DNA of 64,000 nt from Micrococcales bacterium (GTDB taxonomy: Bacteria > Actinomycetota > Actinomycetes > Actinomycetales > Microbacteriaceae), in assembly GCA_947452235.1 (NCBI GenBank), contig CANGBK010000003.1, positions 1 through 64,000 of the forward strand. Direction: 5' to 3'. Below are positions 45,342 to 53,590 of the stretch, in pieces. A model generated the notes under the pieces. The model did not search any database, was not told the DNA's origin, and saw only the letters and a list, made by a program, of their open reading frames with translations. Numbering within the stretch: the stretch's first letter is position 1; each line of letters starts with the position of its first letter. The position numbers and the translations under genes were made by a program.

Positions 45342-46460
45342 ATGAGTGAGATCGAGATTGGTCGCGGTAAACGCGGTAACCGTAGCTGGGCTTTTGACGA
45401 TGTTGCAGTAGTTCCTTCAAGAAGAACTCGTGACCCTAGAGATGTTTCAACCAGTTGGAACATCGATGCATACAGTTTCTCTTTACCAGTTCTTGCTGCA
45501 CCAATGGACTCTGTTGTTTCTCCTGACACAGCCATCGCTATCGGAAAACTCGGTGGTCTTGGTGTTCTTGACCTGGAAGGTCTTTGGACCAGATATGAAT
45601 ATCCAGCCAAACAATTGGATGAGATTGCAAAGCTTTCAGGATCAGAAGCTACCAAGCGTATGCAGCAGATTTACTCTGAGCCAATCAAGGCAGAGCTAAT
45701 CAAAGAGCGTATTTCATACATCCGTAAATCTGGTGTGACTGTTGCTGGAGCCTTATCTCCCCAGAACACTAAAGAGTATGCCAAAGCTGTTATTGCAGCT
45801 GGAGTTGATCTGTTTGTGATTCGTGGAACCACCGTGTCTGCTGAACACGTTTCTAAGACTCAAGAAGCTTTGAACCTAAAAGAGTTCATCTATGAATTAG
45901 ATGTTCCGGTGATCGTTGGCGGCGCTGCCACATACACAGCAGCCCTTCACCTAATGAGAACCGGTGCTGCCGGTGTTCTAGTTGGCTTTGGTGGTGGAGC
46001 AGCGTCAACTACCCGTAAAGTGCTTGGTATTCATGCTCCGATGGCAACAGCTGTTGCTGATGTTGCTGGTGCTAGAAGAGATTACCTGGATGAATCTGGT
46101 GGCCGTTACGTTCACGTAATTGCCGATGGGGGACTCGGAACTTCAGGAGATATCGTCAAGGCTGTTGCCTGTGGTGCTGATGCAGTAATGCTTGGTTCTG
46201 TTCTTGCTCGTGCAACTGAAGCGCCAGGTCAGGGTTGGCACTGGGGTCCTGAGAGTTATAACCCTGAACTTGTTCGAGGTGAAAGAGTTCAAGTTGGAAC
46301 TTCTGGTTCACTAGAGCAGATCTTGCAAGGGCCATCTAATGCAGCAGATGGCAGAACAAACTTGATGGGTGCCCTTCGTAAAGCTATGGCAACAACCGGA
46401 TACAGCGACCTTAAGGAATTCCAAAAGGTTGACACTGTTGTTGCTCCATATGATGCATAA
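45342..46460 (+). CDS. guaB3: GuaB3-type IMP dehydrogenase-related protein
   Basis: 372 residues. Same TIM barrel as GuaB but without CBS domains, and typical of Actinobacteria. The start SEIEIGRGKRGNRSWAFDDVAVVPSRRTRDP and the GWHWG block are diagnostic. At the position of the IMPDH catalytic loop it reads GGGAASTTR, so the catalytic Cys is replaced. It therefore is unlikely to be a standard IMP dehydrogenase; activity uncertain. Twelve bases after guaB, with AGGAGAT. Confidence 0.9.
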   Translation: MSEIEIGRGKRGNRSWAFDDVAVVPSRRTRDPRDVSTSWNIDAYSFSLPVLAAPMDSVVSPDTAIAIGKLGGLGVLDLEGLWTRYEYPAKQLDEIAKLSGSEATKRMQQIYSEPIKAELIKERISYIRKSGVTVAGALSPQNTKEYAKAVIAAGVDLFVIRGTTVSAEHVSKTQEALNLKEFIYELDVPVIVGGAATYTAALHLMRTGAAGVLVGFGGGAASTTRKVLGIHAPMATAVADVAGARRDYLDESGGRYVHVIADGGLGTSGDIVKAVACGADAVMLGSVLARATEAPGQGWHWGPESYNPELVRGERVQVGTSGSLEQILQGPSNAADGRTNLMGALRKAMATTGYSDLKEFQKVDTVVAPYDA

Positions 46461-46464
46461 CTAG

Positions 46465-47250
46465 ATGCTAAAACTTGCGCTAACAGTTAAGTGGATATCT
46501 GGGTTGATGCTCAGTTTGCTACTCGCAGTTGGATTTGCACTTTTAGCTCAGTGGCAGGTTGAAAGATCTGTTGTTGCAAATTCAGATACCGTGAAATCCT
46601 TTGCGGTTGCAACAAACAAGCTAAGTAATGTTGCCAAACCTGGTAAGCCGTTCACTTTTAGTGAACTAGAAACATCTGGTCAGATGGGTTTCCTAACTCA
46701 GGTTGAAACGAAAGCAGTTCTTTCACCTAGTGGTGCTGTTCTTGTTGAAAAGCGATTCCAAGAAAATGGAACTGAAGGTTATTGGGTCCTTGTTCCAGCT
46801 AACACCTCCGAAGGAAATCTCTTTGTTGTTGTTGGATTCTCTAAGAGTCAAGTCTTAGCAAATGAGGCTCTAGAAAACATTGTGAAGCAACCAAAGGTGG
46901 CAGTAACGCTTGTTGGTAGGTATCTTCCCTCTGAAGCTCCGGTAGCTAAGAGTGCTGATGGAAATTATGCTTCACTTTCAGTTGCGCAACTAATTAATGA
47001 TGTTGCCTGGGGCTTCAAAGACACTAAGACCTATGCAGGGTTCCTAGCGGACACCACTAAGAACGTTTATGTAAAGAATGTTGGGTTAGATCAGCTAAAG
47101 ATTGGACTTCCTAAGACTGATAGTCAGGTCAACTGGCTCTCCTCTTTCTATGCAATTGAGTGGACCGTCTTCGCAGGTTTCGCTGTGTTTATGTGGTGGC
47201 GCTTGCTAGCCGATTCATACAGAAAGCAGCAGGAAGAGCTCCTCGCTTAG
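46465..47250 (+). CDS. SURF1-family membrane protein
   Basis: 261 residues with one hydrophobic segment near the start (WISGLMLSLLLAVGFALLAQWQV) and one near the end (AIEWTVFAGFAVFMWWRLL), leaving a large external domain. That topology and the ALLAQWQVERS element match SURF1, a cytochrome c oxidase assembly factor. Four bases after guaB3. In Actinobacteria this gene is commonly in this place; the link to guanine synthesis is positional only. Confidence 0.8.
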   Translation: MLKLALTVKWISGLMLSLLLAVGFALLAQWQVERSVVANSDTVKSFAVATNKLSNVAKPGKPFTFSELETSGQMGFLTQVETKAVLSPSGAVLVEKRFQENGTEGYWVLVPANTSEGNLFVVVGFSKSQVLANEALENIVKQPKVAVTLVGRYLPSEAPVAKSADGNYASLSVAQLINDVAWGFKDTKTYAGFLADTTKNVYVKNVGLDQLKIGLPKTDSQVNWLSSFYAIEWTVFAGFAVFMWWRLLADSYRKQQEELLA

Positions 47251-47322
47251 TTCTTTAGAGCATGAATCGCCTGTATTAGGGTTATTTTCCCTATTTTCCT
47301 AAAGATAACGATATTGGGATAA

Positions 47323-47350
47323 TTGCCTGTTTCTGCCTGTTTTTGCCTGA
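47323..47350 (+). repeat. Three TGCCTG direct repeats at 10-base spacing
   Basis: TGCCTG occurs at 47324, 47334 and 47344, exactly one helical turn apart, with T-rich spacers. A related CGCCTG is at 47269. They lie 95-120 bases upstream of the DeoR-type regulator's start. DeoR-family repressors often bind iterated direct repeats, so this is a candidate operator. Confidence 0.55.
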
Positions 47351-47444
47351 TATCGCTGTTTTGTTCTGCTAACTTACCTAAAGAAGCGGTTTTGTCATGC
47401 CTTTCAGGCATAAAACCACTTTGAACTTAGGAGACTACTTGATC

Positions 47445-48203
47445 ATGTTGGCAGAGGAACGCCGGATGCAGTTGGCCGAATGGTCACGCGTTGAGGGCCG
47501 TATCGACGCCATTTCAGCCGCTAAACGCCTAGATTGCGCAGTTGAGACGGTTAGACGTGACCTTGAAGTTCTTCAAAGAAGAGGCATCGTTCGCCGTGTT
47601 CACGGTGGTGCCATCTCAACTGAGCGTTTAGCTAAAGAGTTCAATTTCACGGAGCGCAAGCAATCTAACCCTTCATCAAAGCGTGAAATAGCCAAAGTTG
47701 CCGCCAAATTCATTCCGGCTGCTGGCTGTGTTTTTGTTGATGGTGGAAGCACTACCGAGTATTTGGCAGAAGCGCTGAAGAATAAGCCAGACCTTTTGGT
47801 TGTAACAGCAAGTCTGAACCTTGCTTCTCAGATTGCTGGAACAGGAACTCCGGTAATCATGCTTGGAGGCCGTGTTCGAGGAACTTCACTTAGCGCTGTT
47901 GGTCAACAGGCAGCTAAAGAGCTTTCAGCGTTCCACGCTCAGGTTGCTTTCCTAGGAGCTAACGGAATCAGTTTGGATGCAGGGTTCACCACTGCAGATC
48001 AAGATGAAGCTTTGGTTAAGCGCATGATGATTGCCAATTCAACAGAAACAGTTCTACTTGCTGATAACAGCAAGTTTGGCGCAGCCTATCCTTCAGTTTT
48101 TGCAAAATTCAATGAGGTTGACCGTGTGGTCACCGACATGAATGCACCACAAGAATATTTGGATGCATTCCAGGCAGCTGACACCGAGGCGGTGTTGGCA
48201 TGA
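47445..48203 (+). CDS. DeoR-family transcriptional regulator
   Basis: 252 residues from the ATG at 47445 (MLAEERRMQLAEW), with TTAGGAGACT upstream; the frame continues to 47397 but that part is unconserved. The N-terminal winged helix reads TVRRDLEVLQRRGIVRRVHGG. The sensor domain has FVDGGSTTEYLAEAL and VLLADNSKFG, typical for sugar-phosphate-responsive DeoR/GlpR proteins. By position it probably controls the following PTS genes and responds to their sugar phosphate. Confidence 0.92.
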   Translation: MLAEERRMQLAEWSRVEGRIDAISAAKRLDCAVETVRRDLEVLQRRGIVRRVHGGAISTERLAKEFNFTERKQSNPSSKREIAKVAAKFIPAAGCVFVDGGSTTEYLAEALKNKPDLLVVTASLNLASQIAGTGTPVIMLGGRVRGTSLSAVGQQAAKELSAFHAQVAFLGANGISLDAGFTTADQDEALVKRMMIANSTETVLLADNSKFGAAYPSVFAKFNEVDRVVTDMNAPQEYLDAFQAADTEAVLA

Positions 48204-48334
48204 GCCCAAAGATTTCAACTGCAGCAAGCAGATTGAGAAAGAGTTCTGTAACCGAGAAGGAGTTCTCTCCTTTCGAGACTCGGAAACAGAACGGTAGTAC
48301 CCCTATCCCTAACATGACTGCTACAGAGAGGTAG
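48200..48334 (+). CDS. Possible 44-residue ORF coupled to the DeoR gene
   Basis: An ATG overlaps the regulator's stop (ATGA) and opens 44 codons to a TAG just before IIC. The product would be polar and basic with no recognised domain. Because the same bases form a long hairpin (48243-48292), the ORF may be accidental. Alternatively ribosome passage through it could control the hairpin. Confidence 0.25.
   Translation: MSPKISTAASRLRKSSVTEKEFSPFETRKQNGSTPIPNMTATER
48243..48292 (+). promoter_or_regulatory. Compound hairpin ahead of the PTS IIC gene
   Basis: Three stacked stems, 18 bp in all: GTTCTGT 48243-48249 with ACAGAAC 48286-48292, CCGAG 48252-48256 with CTCGG 48279-48283, and AAGGAG 48257-48262 with CTCCTT 48267-48272. 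The outer two are separated by a symmetric AA/AA internal loop. There is a six-base bulge at 48273-48278 and a TTCT terminal loop. No U-tract follows, so it is not a simple terminator. Confidence 0.6.
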
Positions 48335-48341
48335 TTCATAA

Positions 48342-49442
48342 ATGAGTAACATAATCGCAGGAGACGCCAACGCAACTGGCTGGCGCTCAGCAATGCAAAA
48401 GTTCGGTGGTTTCTTAGCCGGAATGGTGATCCCAAACATCGGTGCGTTCATCGCATGGGGTTTGTTGACCGCCCTATTCATCCCAACAGGTTGGCTTCCA
48501 AATGAAGATCTAGCCAAGCTTGTTGGTCCAATGATTCTAAACTTGCTTCCACTACTTATTGCTTACACCGGTGGTCGTCTAGTTCACGGTCAGCGCGGTG
48601 CTGTTATTGGTGCCATCGCAGGTATCGGTGTAATCGTTGGTACTTCAATCCCAATGTTCCTAGGCGCAATGATTGTTGGTCCTTTGGCAGCATGGATCCT
48701 AAAGCAGGTTGACAAGGTCTTAGACCCAATCACTCCGGTTGGTTTCGAGATGCTAATTGGTAACTTCTCACTAGGTATCCTAGGTCTTGGCTCTGCTCTT
48801 GGTGCATACAAGGGTATTGGTCCAGTAGTTACTTGGATCTCAGACCGCCTAGGTGAAGTTGTTGCAAACTTGGTTTCAAGCCACTTGCTTCCACTTCTAT
48901 CTGTGATCGTTGAACCAGCTAAGGTTCTTTTCTTGAACAACGCAATCAACCACGGTGTGCTTGCTCCTCTTGGAGTTCAGCAGGCTGCAGCTGAAGGCAA
49001 GTCAATCTTGTTCATGATCGAATCAAACCCTGGCCCAGGTCTAGGTATCTTGGTTGCATTCTGGTTGTTTGGTCCTAAGGTTCTTCGTGGATCAGTTCCA
49101 GGCGCAATCATCATCCACTTCCTTGGTGGTATCCACGAAATCTACTTCCCATACATCTTGATGCGCCCCGTAATGATCATTGCTGCAATTCTTGGTGGAG
49201 CTACAGGTGTTACAACCTTCATGCTTTTGGGTGCAGGTCTAGTTGCTACACCATCACCAGGTTCGATCTTCGCTTACTTCGCTATGACCCCTAAGGACGG
49301 ATACTTCCAGATGCTAGCCGGTGTATTGCTATCAGCTGTGGTTTCATTCCTAGTTGGTTCATTCTTGCTACGTCTTAGCAAGGCTGGAAGCGACGACCTA
49401 GAGGAAGCAACTGCTACTTCTAAGAAGCTCAAGAAGGGCTAA
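48342..49442 (+). CDS. PTS mannitol-type IIC membrane component
   Basis: 366 residues, about eight hydrophobic segments. Mannitol family features: KFGGFLAGMVIPNIGAFIAWGLLTALFIP, then GNFSLGILGL, and the GGIHEIYFPYILMRP substrate-site block with the GGIHE motif. The short basic tail ends at 366, and IIB is a separate gene, unlike single-chain MtlA of E. coli. Preceded by AGAGAGG. Specificity for mannitol itself versus another hexitol cannot be proven. Confidence 0.9.
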   Translation: MSNIIAGDANATGWRSAMQKFGGFLAGMVIPNIGAFIAWGLLTALFIPTGWLPNEDLAKLVGPMILNLLPLLIAYTGGRLVHGQRGAVIGAIAGIGVIVGTSIPMFLGAMIVGPLAAWILKQVDKVLDPITPVGFEMLIGNFSLGILGLGSALGAYKGIGPVVTWISDRLGEVVANLVSSHLLPLLSVIVEPAKVLFLNNAINHGVLAPLGVQQAAAEGKSILFMIESNPGPGLGILVAFWLFGPKVLRGSVPGAIIIHFLGGIHEIYFPYILMRPVMIIAAILGGATGVTTFMLLGAGLVATPSPGSIFAYFAMTPKDGYFQMLAGVLLSAVVSFLVGSFLLRLSKAGSDDLEEATATSKKLKKG

Positions 49443-49450
49443 ATAGGGTA

Positions 49451-49765
49451 ATGTCGAAAATTTCCGGAAGCGAAGTAACTCGCCTGATTATCGCCTGTGA
49501 AGCAGGTATGGGCTCGAGCGTCATGGTTGCAGGGATGGTTAAAAAGGCCCTGAAGAAAACCAACGTTTCAGTCAGCCATTCACCGGTGAACCAACTGGCA
49601 GGTGAGAACCCTGATGTGGTTCTCTGTCAGCGTGGTTTATCAGGCCGAGCTAAACAAGCTGTTCCTGAAGTTCCAGTCATTGCATTTGATATGTTCCTTG
49701 GTGATCCAGCGATCGCTAAAGTCATTGACGCTGTATTGAATGGAACCATGATTAGTGATGAGTAG
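49451..49765 (+). CDS. PTS mannitol-type IIB component
   Basis: 104 residues. Phosphorylated cysteine C16 in LIIACEAGMGSSVM, the mannitol/lactose-type IIB loop. Eight bases after IIC; overlaps the IIA start. Confidence 0.9.
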   Translation: MSKISGSEVTRLIIACEAGMGSSVMVAGMVKKALKKTNVSVSHSPVNQLAGENPDVVLCQRGLSGRAKQAVPEVPVIAFDMFLGDPAIAKVIDAVLNGTMISDE

Positions 49766-50198
49766 TCCACTAATCCAGGCTGCCGGAATTCGTATTGATG
49801 CTGCGGCCTCCTCTCGCGAGGAGGCCGTGGCACTCTGCGGCAAAACACTTTTGGAACTCGGAGCCGTTTCAGAAGCGTATGTTCCTGCAATGTGGGAGCG
49901 CGAACAAATAATCTCAAGTTTCATGGGTGAAGGCGTGGCAATGCCTCACGGAACTGACGAGGCTCGTAAATTTGTGAAATTTGACCAGTTAGTTTTCCTC
50001 AGGTTCACTAACGAAATTGACTGGGATGGTGTTCCAGTTAGAGCATGTATTGGCATTGCGGCCAATGGGGATGCTCATGGACAAATCCTTGGCAACCTAG
50101 CTGAGGTGCTCATCGATGATGAGAAGCGGGAAGAACTTTTTGCAACCGATTCGGTTGAAAGAATTTTGAGTTTATTAGAAACAACTGAAGAGGAATAG
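49758..50198 (+). CDS. PTS mannitol-type IIA component
   Basis: 146 residues from ATG at 49758 (a GTG one codon earlier is possible). Phosphorylated histidine H64 in GVAMPHGTDEARK, as in the fructose/mannitol IIA family. Receives phosphate from HPr and passes it to IIB. Overlaps the end of IIB by 8 bases. Confidence 0.92.
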   Translation: MSSPLIQAAGIRIDAAASSREEAVALCGKTLLELGAVSEAYVPAMWEREQIISSFMGEGVAMPHGTDEARKFVKFDQLVFLRFTNEIDWDGVPVRACIGIAANGDAHGQILGNLAEVLIDDEKREELFATDSVERILSLLETTEEE

Positions 50199-50204
50199 TT
50201 AGAA

Positions 50205-51257
50205 ATGAAAGCAGCAATCTACCGCGGTCCAGGAGACCTAAAGGTCGAGCAGGTTGATGAGCCACAAGCCAAAGCCGGTCAACTAAAACTAAAGATCCAC
50301 GCTTGCGCTACCTGTGGCACTGATGCAAAGATTTTCCATTCAGGTCACCCTCGCCTAACTCCACCTCAGATTATCGGGCACGAAATTGCCGGTGAGATTG
50401 TTGAAATCGGTGAAGGTGTTACTGGTTTCAAACTAGGAGACCGCGTTCAGGTTATCGCTGCTATCCCTTGTGGCAAATGCTGGGCTTGTCTTGAAGGTCG
50501 CATGACTGTTTGCCCTAACCAGCTATCGATGGGTTACCAATTCCCTGGTGGGTTTGCAGAATACATGATTGTTCCAGAAGAAGTTCTAAATGTTGATGGT
50601 GTGAACCACATCCCGGAAAATGTTTCATACATTGAAGCAGCAGTGGTTGAACCTTTCGCTTGTGTTCTAAATGCTCAACAGTTAGCCAAAGTTGGCGAAG
50701 GTGACACAGTTTTGGTTATGGGTGCAGGACCTATTGGTTGCTTGCATGTTCGCTTGGCTAGATCCCTTGGAGCAAAGCAAGTCTTCCTTGCAGATATCAA
50801 CGGTGACCGCTTGAAGATATCAGCAGATGTTGTTAAACCTGATGCAGCTATAGACATGTCTAAAGTCGACTTGGCCGAAGAGATTAAGAATCTAACCGGA
50901 GGCAAAGGCCCGACCGTGATCATCACAGCCGCACCTTCAGGTCAAGCTCAGGAGCAAGCAATTGCTATGGCTGCTCCGGGTGGAAGAATCTCATTCTTTG
51001 GTGGCCTACCAAAAGATAAGCCAATCATCCAGGCAGATAGCAATCTTATCCACTACAAAGAATTAACTATTCTTGGTGCCAACGGTTCAAGCCCAGCCCA
51101 GAACCGTCAGGCTCTTGGCCTTATTGCGTCAGGTGCCGTAAAGGTTGCAGATCTGGTTACTCACCAGGTTTCACTTGATGATGTTGAAAAAGCGATCGAC
51201 TATGTGATCAGCGGAGAGTCAATCAAGGTTGTTGTTCTGCCAAATGGAGCAAACTAA
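50205..51257 (+). CDS. Zinc-dependent alcohol/polyol-phosphate dehydrogenase
   Basis: 350 residues, medium-chain dehydrogenase/reductase. Catalytic zinc ligands C37, H59 and E60; structural zinc cysteines C89, C92, C95 and C103; Rossmann motif VMGAGPIGCLHVRLA. By position it should oxidise the sugar-alcohol phosphate released by the PTS. It is not of the MtlD type normally found with mannitol PTS. Relatives act on galactitol-1-P or sorbitol derivatives, so the transported polyol is uncertain. Confidence 0.87.
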   Translation: MKAAIYRGPGDLKVEQVDEPQAKAGQLKLKIHACATCGTDAKIFHSGHPRLTPPQIIGHEIAGEIVEIGEGVTGFKLGDRVQVIAAIPCGKCWACLEGRMTVCPNQLSMGYQFPGGFAEYMIVPEEVLNVDGVNHIPENVSYIEAAVVEPFACVLNAQQLAKVGEGDTVLVMGAGPIGCLHVRLARSLGAKQVFLADINGDRLKISADVVKPDAAIDMSKVDLAEEIKNLTGGKGPTVIITAAPSGQAQEQAIAMAAPGGRISFFGGLPKDKPIIQADSNLIHYKELTILGANGSSPAQNRQALGLIASGAVKVADLVTHQVSLDDVEKAIDYVISGESIKVVVLPNGAN

Positions 51258-51533
51258 TTGATTACCAAGACCCTAACTGTTACCGCCAAAGTTGGTCTTC
51301 ATGCAAGACCGGTAGCGCTTTTATCTAAGCTGGCAACCGAACTAGGTGGCGAAGGTATTTCTGTAAAGATAGGCAGAAATGCAGATCAATTAGTTGCAGC
51401 CAACTCTTCACTACGCATGTTAACTCTAAAGATAACCTCAGGTGAACAGGTGCTTGTTGAGTTAGGCACCGAAGATGCAGAACGGGCCGAAGGTATCTTT
51501 GCTCAGGTGGCAGAAGCTCTAGCAGCCGACTAA
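51258..51533 (+). CDS. ptsH: Phosphocarrier protein HPr
   Basis: 91 residues. Active-site histidine H15 in KVGLHARPVA, and the SSLRML region at 50-55. TTG start directly after the dehydrogenase stop (TAATTG), with GGAGC as a ribosome-binding site. General PTS component placed inside this sugar operon. Confidence 0.93.
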   Translation: MITKTLTVTAKVGLHARPVALLSKLATELGGEGISVKIGRNADQLVAANSSLRMLTLKITSGEQVLVELGTEDAERAEGIFAQVAEALAAD

Positions 51534-51561
51534 CCTTATATTTAGTCGAAGTGAGTTAAAG

Positions 51562-53178
51562 ATGTCTGAACTAAAAAGATTTACCGGTATTGGTGTTGGT
51601 GATTCCAGCACCTGGGGTATTGCGTACGTTCTAGCCCCTAGGCCTAAAGCACCAGTTGAAGCTAAATCAAAGTTGGGAGCTGACACCGAGTCAAAGAGAC
51701 TTCAAGAAGCTATCAGTTTTGTGGTTGAACAAATGAGCGAAACAGCTTCTAAAGCCGATGAAACCACCGCCGATATTCTTCATGCACTTCTAGCCATGCT
51801 TGAAGATCCAGCCCTAGTTGAAGAAGCGTCAGTTCACATCCAACAAGGTTGGGATGCTGAAACCAGCATTCAGCGAGCCATGAACGGCTTCACAGAATTA
51901 CTGGCCGGCGATGACTTATTCGGGGAGAGAGTCGCAGATCTTCAAGACCTTTCGCTGCGAGTCGTGGCAAAGCTAACCAACCTGCAATGGTCAATGACTT
52001 TACCTAAGGTTGGTCCAGTAGTTGTAGTTGCTGAAGATCTTTCACCTGCAGAAACAGCTCAGTTCACTGACGTTGTTGTTGGTGTTATCACCGAAGGCGG
52101 AGGACCAACTTCTCACACTGCCATCATTTGCCGTCAAAGAAACATTCCAGCAATTGTTGCTGTTTCAGGTGCCATGAGTATCCCTACCGGCGAAGGCGTC
52201 CTTGTGGAGGCATTCAAAGGCGAGGCAACCTTATCCGAAAAGCCTGGAAATTTTGATAACCAGAAAACTCAGAGACCACGCATCGGAGAACCTGTTGCTG
52301 AAGTTAAGGGAAACGTGGGCAGCGTTCAGGATGCAATAGCTCTTGCTGAAACTGAAGCTACCGGTGTTGGCCTAATGCGAACAGAACTTTTGTTCTTATC
52401 CAGGTCGAGCGCTCCAAGCCTTGAAGAGCAAACAGAACTTTATTCAGGTGTTCTCAAAGAAGCACCTGAAGGAGAAGTTATTTTCAGAACTCTTGATGCT
52501 GGAAGTGATAAACCTCTTCCATATCTTGGTATCGGTAAAGAGGAGAATCCATCGCTTGGTGTTCGCGGCTATCGAATCAATAGCATCGACGAAGATATTC
52601 TGAACACCCAACTAAAAGCATTGGCTTTAGCTCAAGAGAAAACCGGGAGACCGGTTTCTGTTATGGCTCCTATGATCGCAACGGTTGAAGAAGCAACTGC
52701 ATTTGCCAAGCAGGCTAGAAGTTTTGGAATTCAAACCGTTGGCGTCATGGTTGAAACTCCTTCTATCTGTGTTGTTTTAGATCAGCTTCAAGGAATAGTC
52801 GATTTTGTGAGTATCGGCACCAACGATTTGTCACAGTATCTTTTCGCAGCCGACCGTCAAAACTCAGGTGTTGCAACACTATTGAACCCTTGGCAACCAG
52901 CACTGCTTAAAACCATTTCAAGGATCTGTGTTGATGCGCAAGCTGTTGGCATCAAGGTTGGAGTTTGCGGTGAGGCAGCAGCCGATCCGCTCCTTTCAGT
53001 AGTTCTAGCAGGATTGGGAGTGAAGTCAGTATCTATGGCTGCACCTGCTGTTGCTAAAGCTAAGGACTATCTTTGCTCTGTAACTAAGGACCAGGCTAAA
53101 GCCGTTGCCGAGGCTGCGTTGACCGGTAAAACCCCATTTGAAGCCAAGGAACTGGCTCTAGCCGCCCTACCTAACTAG
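51562..53178 (+). CDS. ptsI: PTS Enzyme I
   Basis: 538 residues, slightly shorter than the common 570. PEP-dependent kinase of the pathway. Phosphorylated histidine H185 in EGGGPTSHTAIICRQ, then GLMRTELLFL, EDAGSD-like TLDAGSDKPLPYL, and the PEP-binding cysteine in VGVCGEAAADPLL. Twenty-eight bases after ptsH. Confidence 0.95.
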   Translation: MSELKRFTGIGVGDSSTWGIAYVLAPRPKAPVEAKSKLGADTESKRLQEAISFVVEQMSETASKADETTADILHALLAMLEDPALVEEASVHIQQGWDAETSIQRAMNGFTELLAGDDLFGERVADLQDLSLRVVAKLTNLQWSMTLPKVGPVVVVAEDLSPAETAQFTDVVVGVITEGGGPTSHTAIICRQRNIPAIVAVSGAMSIPTGEGVLVEAFKGEATLSEKPGNFDNQKTQRPRIGEPVAEVKGNVGSVQDAIALAETEATGVGLMRTELLFLSRSSAPSLEEQTELYSGVLKEAPEGEVIFRTLDAGSDKPLPYLGIGKEENPSLGVRGYRINSIDEDILNTQLKALALAQEKTGRPVSVMAPMIATVEEATAFAKQARSFGIQTVGVMVETPSICVVLDQLQGIVDFVSIGTNDLSQYLFAADRQNSGVATLLNPWQPALLKTISRICVDAQAVGIKVGVCGEAAADPLLSVVLAGLGVKSVSMAAPAVAKAKDYLCSVTKDQAKAVAEAALTGKTPFEAKELALAALPN

Positions 53179-53198
53179 CCTTTGGGTAAACTAGGGTA

Positions 53199-53588
53199 AT
53201 GGAAACCCTGAAATCAGCCCTCTCTTTCTATCGCGTCTGTGCCCTTATTACAGGTTCATTCTTGCTTCTAGTCGTTCTTGAGATGGTGCTCAAGTACGCC
53301 TTTGGTCAGACCATCTGGTCTGGTGGTAACGTCGGGCTCATTGGTTTAGTCCCTAACCCGGTTGATGACACTGGTCTTCCAGCCGATGGAATTGACCTAA
53401 GCAGACTGCTTCTTCAGATTCACGGTTTGCTATACGTGATCTATCTGTTCGCTGATTTCAGAGTGTGGCGTCTAGCTAATCTGAAGTTCAAAGACTTCCT
53501 AGTTATCGCTATGGGTGGAGTTATCCCGGTAACCTCATTCATCATTGAACGTAAGTACCACACGCAACTAACCAAGGCGGCTAAATAA
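53199..53588 (+). CDS. DUF3817 membrane protein
   Basis: 129 residues with three hydrophobic segments near 12-35, 72-88 and 98-118. [36 protein letters not shown] and [16 protein letters not shown] match the actinobacterial DUF3817 family, which commonly precedes guaA. Function unknown. Two bases before the guaA ATG region, so co-expressed. Confidence 0.85.
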   Translation: METLKSALSFYRVCALITGSFLLLVVLEMVLKYAFGQTIWSGGNVGLIGLVPNPVDDTGLPADGIDLSRLLLQIHGLLYVIYLFADFRVWRLANLKFKDFLVIAMGGVIPVTSFIIERKYHTQLTKAAK

Positions 53589-53590
53589 AC

